The position numbers and the translations under genes are program-made. A DNA stretch of 10,013 bases from Lonsdalea quercina subsp. quercina (lineage in GTDB: Bacteria > Pseudomonadota > Gammaproteobacteria > Enterobacterales > Enterobacteriaceae). A model generated the notes under the pieces. It made no database searches, was not told where the DNA came from, and was given only the letters and a program-made list of their open reading frames with translations. Shown here in pieces: positions 7,868 through 10,013 of the stretch; positions within the stretch are counted from its first letter, which is position 1, and every line of letters starts with the position of its first letter. The stretch is taken from NCBI RefSeq assembly GCF_000688655.1, contig NZ_JIBO01000006.1, forward strand, positions 462,385 through 472,397, written 5' to 3'.

Positions 7868-7878
7868 TTCAAAGGTAC
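7861..7878. promoter_or_regulatory. TrpR-operator-like sequence at the ppsR stop / aroH upstream region
   Basis: GTACTAGTTCAAAGGTAC has an exact left half-site (GTACTAGTT) of the TrpR operator and a degraded right half, with five of nine positions matching AACTAGTAC; the second CTAG core is lost. It sits where the E. coli aroH operator lies, overlapping the ppsR TAG stop. The left half also encodes the conserved Met-Tyr-stop of ppsR, so it could be conserved for coding reasons alone. TrpR binding is therefore uncertain. Confidence 0.4.
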
Positions 7879-7931
7879 GATGGGTGGTAGACTTCTCCGC
7901 ATCGTGCTGGATGGAGGCGAACCAAAGCGTT

Positions 7932-7945
7932 AAGCACAAGTGCTT
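7932..7945. repeat. AAGCAC/GTGCTT hairpin in the aroH leader
   Basis: AAGCACAAGTGCTT has perfect arms around a central AA, and could fold as five pairs with a CAAG loop. It lies 55-68 nt before the aroH start codon. No T-run follows, so it is not an intrinsic terminator by itself. Confidence 0.45.
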
Positions 7946-7999
7946 CTGCTCCGCTTGAACCTATCAGCGCCTCCTTTCCCTTTTACTGAGAATGCTTTC

Positions 8000-9046
8000 A
8001 TGCCCCAAACTGACGAACTCCGCAGCTCACGCCTTGATACGCTGATAACGCCGGAACAACTGATCGGCGCGCTTCCCTTGACGCCCGACGTCGCCGAAAC
8101 CGTGACGACGGCGAGATCCAACATCGAAAATATTCTATCCGGACGCGACCCGCGTCTGCTTGTCATCATCGGCCCCTGCTCCCTCCACGATCCGGAAAGC
8201 GCTCTGGCGTACGCACGACGGTTAGCCGAACTTCGCACGCGCCATCAACATCGATTGGAAATCGTGATGCGGGCTTATTTTGAGAAACCGCGCACGGTGG
8301 TGGGATGGAAGGGATTAATCGCAGACCCGGATCTGAACGGCAGTTTTCAGGTCAATAAAGGCTTAACACTCGCCCGTCAACTGCTGCTGGAGATCAACAA
8401 GCTGGGCCTGCCGGCCGCCACCGAATTTCTGGATATCGTCACCGGCCAGTATATTGCCGATCTGATTAGCTGGGGCGCCATCGGGGCACGCACGACGGAG
8501 AGCCAGATTCATCGGGAAATGGCGTCGGCGCTATCTTGCCCGGTCGGGTTCAAGAACGGAACGGACGGCAACATTCGCATTGCGATTGATGCAATCCGCT
8601 CCGCTCAGGCGTCTCACATGTTTCTGTCGCCGGATAAACAAGGCCGGATGTCGGTCTACCGTTCATCGGGAAATCCGTATGGCCACATGATTATGCGCGG
8701 CGGGAAAACGCCCAACTACCATGCCGAAGATGTGGCGCAAGCTTGCCAGCAGTTGGCGTCGTTTTCTCTGACGCCGCGGCTTATCATCGACTGTAGTCAC
8801 GGCAACTGTCAGAAGCAGCACCGGCGACAGAGTGATGTGGCACTCTCGGTTTGTGGGCAAATCGCCGAGGGAACCACGGCTATCGCGGGGGTGATGATAG
8901 AGAGTTTTCTGGTGGAAGGCGCTCAGCCCTCGCTCAATCCGGCCTCCTTGACGTTCGGCCAGTCTATTACGGACCCCTGTTTAGGCTGGGAAGACAGCGA
9001 GCGCGTACTGGCTCAGTTGGCGGAGGCGGTGAGCCACCGGTTGTAA
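8000..9046 (+). CDS. aroH: 3-deoxy-D-arabino-heptulosonate 7-phosphate synthase, Trp-sensitive type
   Basis: The enzyme condenses phosphoenolpyruvate with erythrose 4-phosphate, the first step of the shikimate pathway, in the cytosol. This class I DAHP synthase has 348 residues, the same as E. coli AroH. Metal-binding residues expected for the family are visible: C60 in LLVIIGPCSLHD, H267 in DCSHGNCQKQHRRQ, E301 in AGVMIESFL and D325 in SITDPCLGWED. The substrate loop EKPRTVVGWKGL is at 95-106 and GARTTESQIHRE at 162-173. The VTGQ stretch (147-150) follows AroH rather than the PQ seen in AroF and AroG, which supports tryptophan sensitivity. ATG 8000 gives MPQTDELR, aligning with E. coli MNRTDELR. 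GTG 7940 would add 20 unlikely residues. The ribosome site is weak (GAGAA, 7988-7992). The gene follows ppsR after 132 nt and faces rmf. Confidence 0.96.
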   Translation: MPQTDELRSSRLDTLITPEQLIGALPLTPDVAETVTTARSNIENILSGRDPRLLVIIGPCSLHDPESALAYARRLAELRTRHQHRLEIVMRAYFEKPRTVVGWKGLIADPDLNGSFQVNKGLTLARQLLLEINKLGLPAATEFLDIVTGQYIADLISWGAIGARTTESQIHREMASALSCPVGFKNGTDGNIRIAIDAIRSAQASHMFLSPDKQGRMSVYRSSGNPYGHMIMRGGKTPNYHAEDVAQACQQLASFSLTPRLIIDCSHGNCQKQHRRQSDVALSVCGQIAEGTTAIAGVMIESFLVEGAQPSLNPASLTFGQSITDPCLGWEDSERVLAQLAEAVSHRL

Positions 9047-9094
9047 TTCGTCGCCGGAATCCGCGTGACAAGAATCACGCTGCACGACCACGTC

Positions 9095-9139
9095 GGAACC
9101 GCCATAAAAAAACCTCCGCAGCAAGGCGGAGGCGGTTCC
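9095..9139. terminator. Nested hairpin terminator between aroH and rmf
   Basis: The inner stem CCTCCGC (9113-9119) with GCGGAGG (9126-9132) has a 6-nt loop. On the minus strand it is followed by seven T residues (A-run 9106-9112), making a strong intrinsic terminator just after the rmf stop. An outer stem GGAACCG (9095-9101) with CGGTTCC (9133-9139) encloses it. On the plus strand the structure is followed by TTTTC (9140-9144), so it may also end aroH transcripts, less efficiently. Confidence 0.85.
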
Positions 9140-9160
9140 TTTTCATTAGCTAAGGCAGCG

Positions 9161-9328
9161 CTAAGCTGCTACTGCCCTATCTTCCATGGCCTGTCGCCAC
9201 CCTCCCAACCAGTAAGACCGAGCATTGATCGATTGATAGGGGCAAAGCTCCTTGGGTCGACCAGAAATACCTGCTTGATAACCGCGTGAATGCGCCCGTT
9301 CAAGGCGATCTCGTTTCTGTCTCTTCAT
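9161..9328 (-). CDS. rmf: Ribosome modulation factor RMF
   Basis: RMF is a small basic protein that binds the 30S subunit and, with HPF, dimerises 70S ribosomes into inactive 100S particles in stationary phase. The 55 codons equal the E. coli length. The sequence begins MKRQKRDRLERAHSRGYQAG, continues with ISGRPKELCPYQ (21-32) and ends with RSYWLGGWRQAMEDRAVAA (37-55), close to E. coli throughout. The start is ATG 9328. GAGGG (9342-9338) lies 9 nt upstream; a second GAGG sits too near the ATG. A short inverted repeat (GCAGC/GCTGC) surrounds the TAG stop. A strong terminator follows about 30 nt downstream. It lies downstream of pqiC on the same strand, as in E. coli, but pqiC has its own likely terminator, so rmf is probably a single-gene unit. 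Confidence 0.96.
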   Translation of the reverse strand: MKRQKRDRLERAHSRGYQAGISGRPKELCPYQSINARSYWLGGWRQAMEDRAVAA

Positions 9329-9394
9329 GCCTCATTTCCCTCATACGAGTCTGGTGGAAAGAATGGTGATTACTTTATGAGCAACCACATTTAA

Positions 9395-9423
9395 GGAATA
9401 GCGATTCCTGGTCTGAAGATCAA
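9395..9423 (-). promoter_or_regulatory. Candidate rmf promoter
   Basis: On the minus strand, -35 TTGATC (9423-9418) and -10 TATTCC (9400-9395) are 17 bp apart. The predicted start near 9388 gives a leader of about 60 nt. The -35 matches four and the -10 three of six positions. The A/T-rich discriminator TTAAATG would suit a gene activated by ppGpp, as rmf is known to be. An inverted repeat GGAAT-N4-ATTCC (9395-9408) overlaps the -10. I could not find a convincing CRP site. Confidence 0.35.
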
Positions 9424-9488
9424 GTCGCAATATTCACGCCATCGTCATATTTGTGAGCCAATATCGGAATCTTTTACCTGGAGGCGGG

Positions 9489-9508
9489 AACGGTTCACGG
9501 TAACCGTT
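9489..9508. repeat. Inverted repeat AACGGTT-N6-AACCGTT between pqiC and rmf
   Basis: Two perfect 7-bp arms (9489-9495 and 9502-9508) are separated by six bases (CACGGT). This spacing could suit a dimeric regulator or a small hairpin. It lies beyond the pqiC terminator and about 65 bp upstream of the proposed rmf -35. No protein can be assigned. Confidence 0.45.
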
Positions 9509-9515
9509 TGAGGGG

Positions 9516-9567
9516 AAAACAAAACCGCTGATTGCCTCTGTTGATACAAGAAATCGACATTCAGCGG
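9516..9567 (-). terminator. Likely intrinsic terminator of pqiC
   Basis: On the minus strand CCGCTGA (9567-9561) pairs with TCAGCGG (9531-9525), with a possible TG/CA extension after one mismatch, and is followed by TTTTGTTTT (9524-9516). The loop is long, about 29 nt, which weakens the call. It begins 17 nt after the pqiC stop. Confidence 0.65.
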
Positions 9568-9583
9568 TCTATTTTATAACCAA

Positions 9584-10012
9584 TCAGGACAGAGCGGCAG
9601 CCTGACGAACAATGGACTGAGCCACCTGCTGCCAGCCTTCGGCCAGCGTTTTCACCAGCGCATCGTAGCCGTCTTCAGACTGCGGCAACGTGACGTTGAA
9701 CGGCTGAGTAATAATGCGATCCTGATAACGCAGCGTCCAGGCGCCGCGAATCACCGCACTACCATCGTATCGGCCCTGGAAGGCGGATACGGTGATATCC
9801 AGCGTCGCCCGATCGCCATCCGGCTCACGGTTCACTACCCCCCATGAAGGCAGCCCCTGCTGCAGCGTCGCTATCAACGACTGCTGCAATTGCTGGTCCA
9901 GCGGGCTGGCCCAGAGGTTGTTGCTGGCGATGGTGTACCGGACGTCGGACGTCTGATACACAATCCCGCTGTTCGACAGCGAGTCGGCCAGCGCAACCCC
10001 ACGCACCCACAG
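9584..10012 (-). CDS. pqiC: PqiC (YmbA) lipoprotein, N-terminus beyond window
   Basis: The last 142 codons are visible and the frame is open to the right edge; the stop is TGA at 9586-9584. PqiC is an outer-membrane-anchored lipoprotein with an ABC-type transport auxiliary fold. It works with PqiA (inner membrane) and PqiB (MCE tunnel) in a proposed lipid transport path across the periplasm. The segment GIVYQTSDVRYTIASNNLWA, the following SPLDQQL and QGRYDGSAVIRGAW match the E. coli protein (GVVYQTSDVKYVIANNNLWA, SPLDQQL, NGRYDGKVIVSGEW). The visible frame begins LWVRGVALADSL, equivalent to about residue 46 of E. coli, so the signal peptide and lipobox Cys lie outside. A GTG at 10006 is internal, not a start. 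pqiB and pqiA would be expected further right, and rmf follows to the left. Confidence 0.93.
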   Translation of the reverse strand: MWVRGVALADSLSNSGIVYQTSDVRYTIASNNLWASPLDQQLQQSLIATLQQGLPSWGVVNREPDGDRATLDITVSAFQGRYDGSAVIRGAWTLRYQDRIITQPFNVTLPQSEDGYDALVKTLAEGWQQVAQSIVRQAAALS

Positions 10013-10013
10013 G

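Noticed and set aside
7940..7999. Upstream GTG start that would extend AroH by 20 residues
   Set aside because: The added residues have no counterpart in AroH, and the ATG at 8000 gives exactly the family length and N-terminus. The region includes the leader hairpin.
9377..9395. CRP site upstream of rmf (minus strand, around ATGTGGTTGCTCATAAA)
   Set aside because: Only the left half resembles TGTGA; the right half matches TCACA poorly.

Overview
The window looks like chromosomal backbone DNA from a member of the Enterobacterales. The proteins align closely, as far as I can recall the sequences, with the E. coli K-12 proteins YdiJ, YdiK, PpsA, PpsR, AroH, RMF and PqiC. The moderately high GC content and the mix of E. 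coli-like proteins with a different local gene order suggest a soft-rot or plant-associated relative (Pectobacteriaceae such as Dickeya, Brenneria or Lonsdalea). That family-level placement is inference only. I see no tRNA, rRNA, insertion sequence, phage gene or CRISPR array.

Layout. Positions 2-2458 (minus) hold the first 819 codons of ydiJ, a large FAD/Fe-S dehydrogenase running off the left edge. A divergent spacer of about 300 bp separates it from ydiK (2756-3865, plus), an AI-2E family membrane protein. An AT-rich spacer follows, carrying a perfect 13-bp hairpin, an RcsB box and then the small RNA gene rprA (about 4118-4222, plus). A strong terminator serves the opposing ppsA (4383-6761, minus), which encodes PEP synthase. 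A regulatory gap with a Cra site separates ppsA from the divergent ppsR (7040-7867, plus), encoding the PEP synthase kinase/phosphotransferase. Next comes aroH (8000-9046, plus), the tryptophan-sensitive DAHP synthase. aroH converges on rmf (9161-9328, minus; 55 codons), the ribosome hibernation factor. Upstream of rmf lies the 3' part of pqiC (9584-10012, minus), which runs off the right edge.

How the genes work together. PpsA makes phosphoenolpyruvate during gluconeogenesis, PpsR switches PpsA off and on at a conserved Thr next to the catalytic His, and AroH consumes phosphoenolpyruvate in the first step of aromatic biosynthesis. A Cra site upstream of ppsA and a half-conserved TrpR-like operator that includes the ppsR stop codon fit that logic. 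Two further items belong to stress responses: rprA (Rcs envelope stress feeding RpoS translation) and pqiC-rmf (envelope lipid transport and stationary-phase ribosome dimerisation).

Nothing here looks like a wholly new system. The most notable points are non-coding: an RprA with a conserved 3' core but a changed 5' half behind a near-ideal RcsB box, a long U-tract-less hairpin after ydiK, the restructured aroH leader, and the aroH/rmf junction, which differs from the E. coli gene order.
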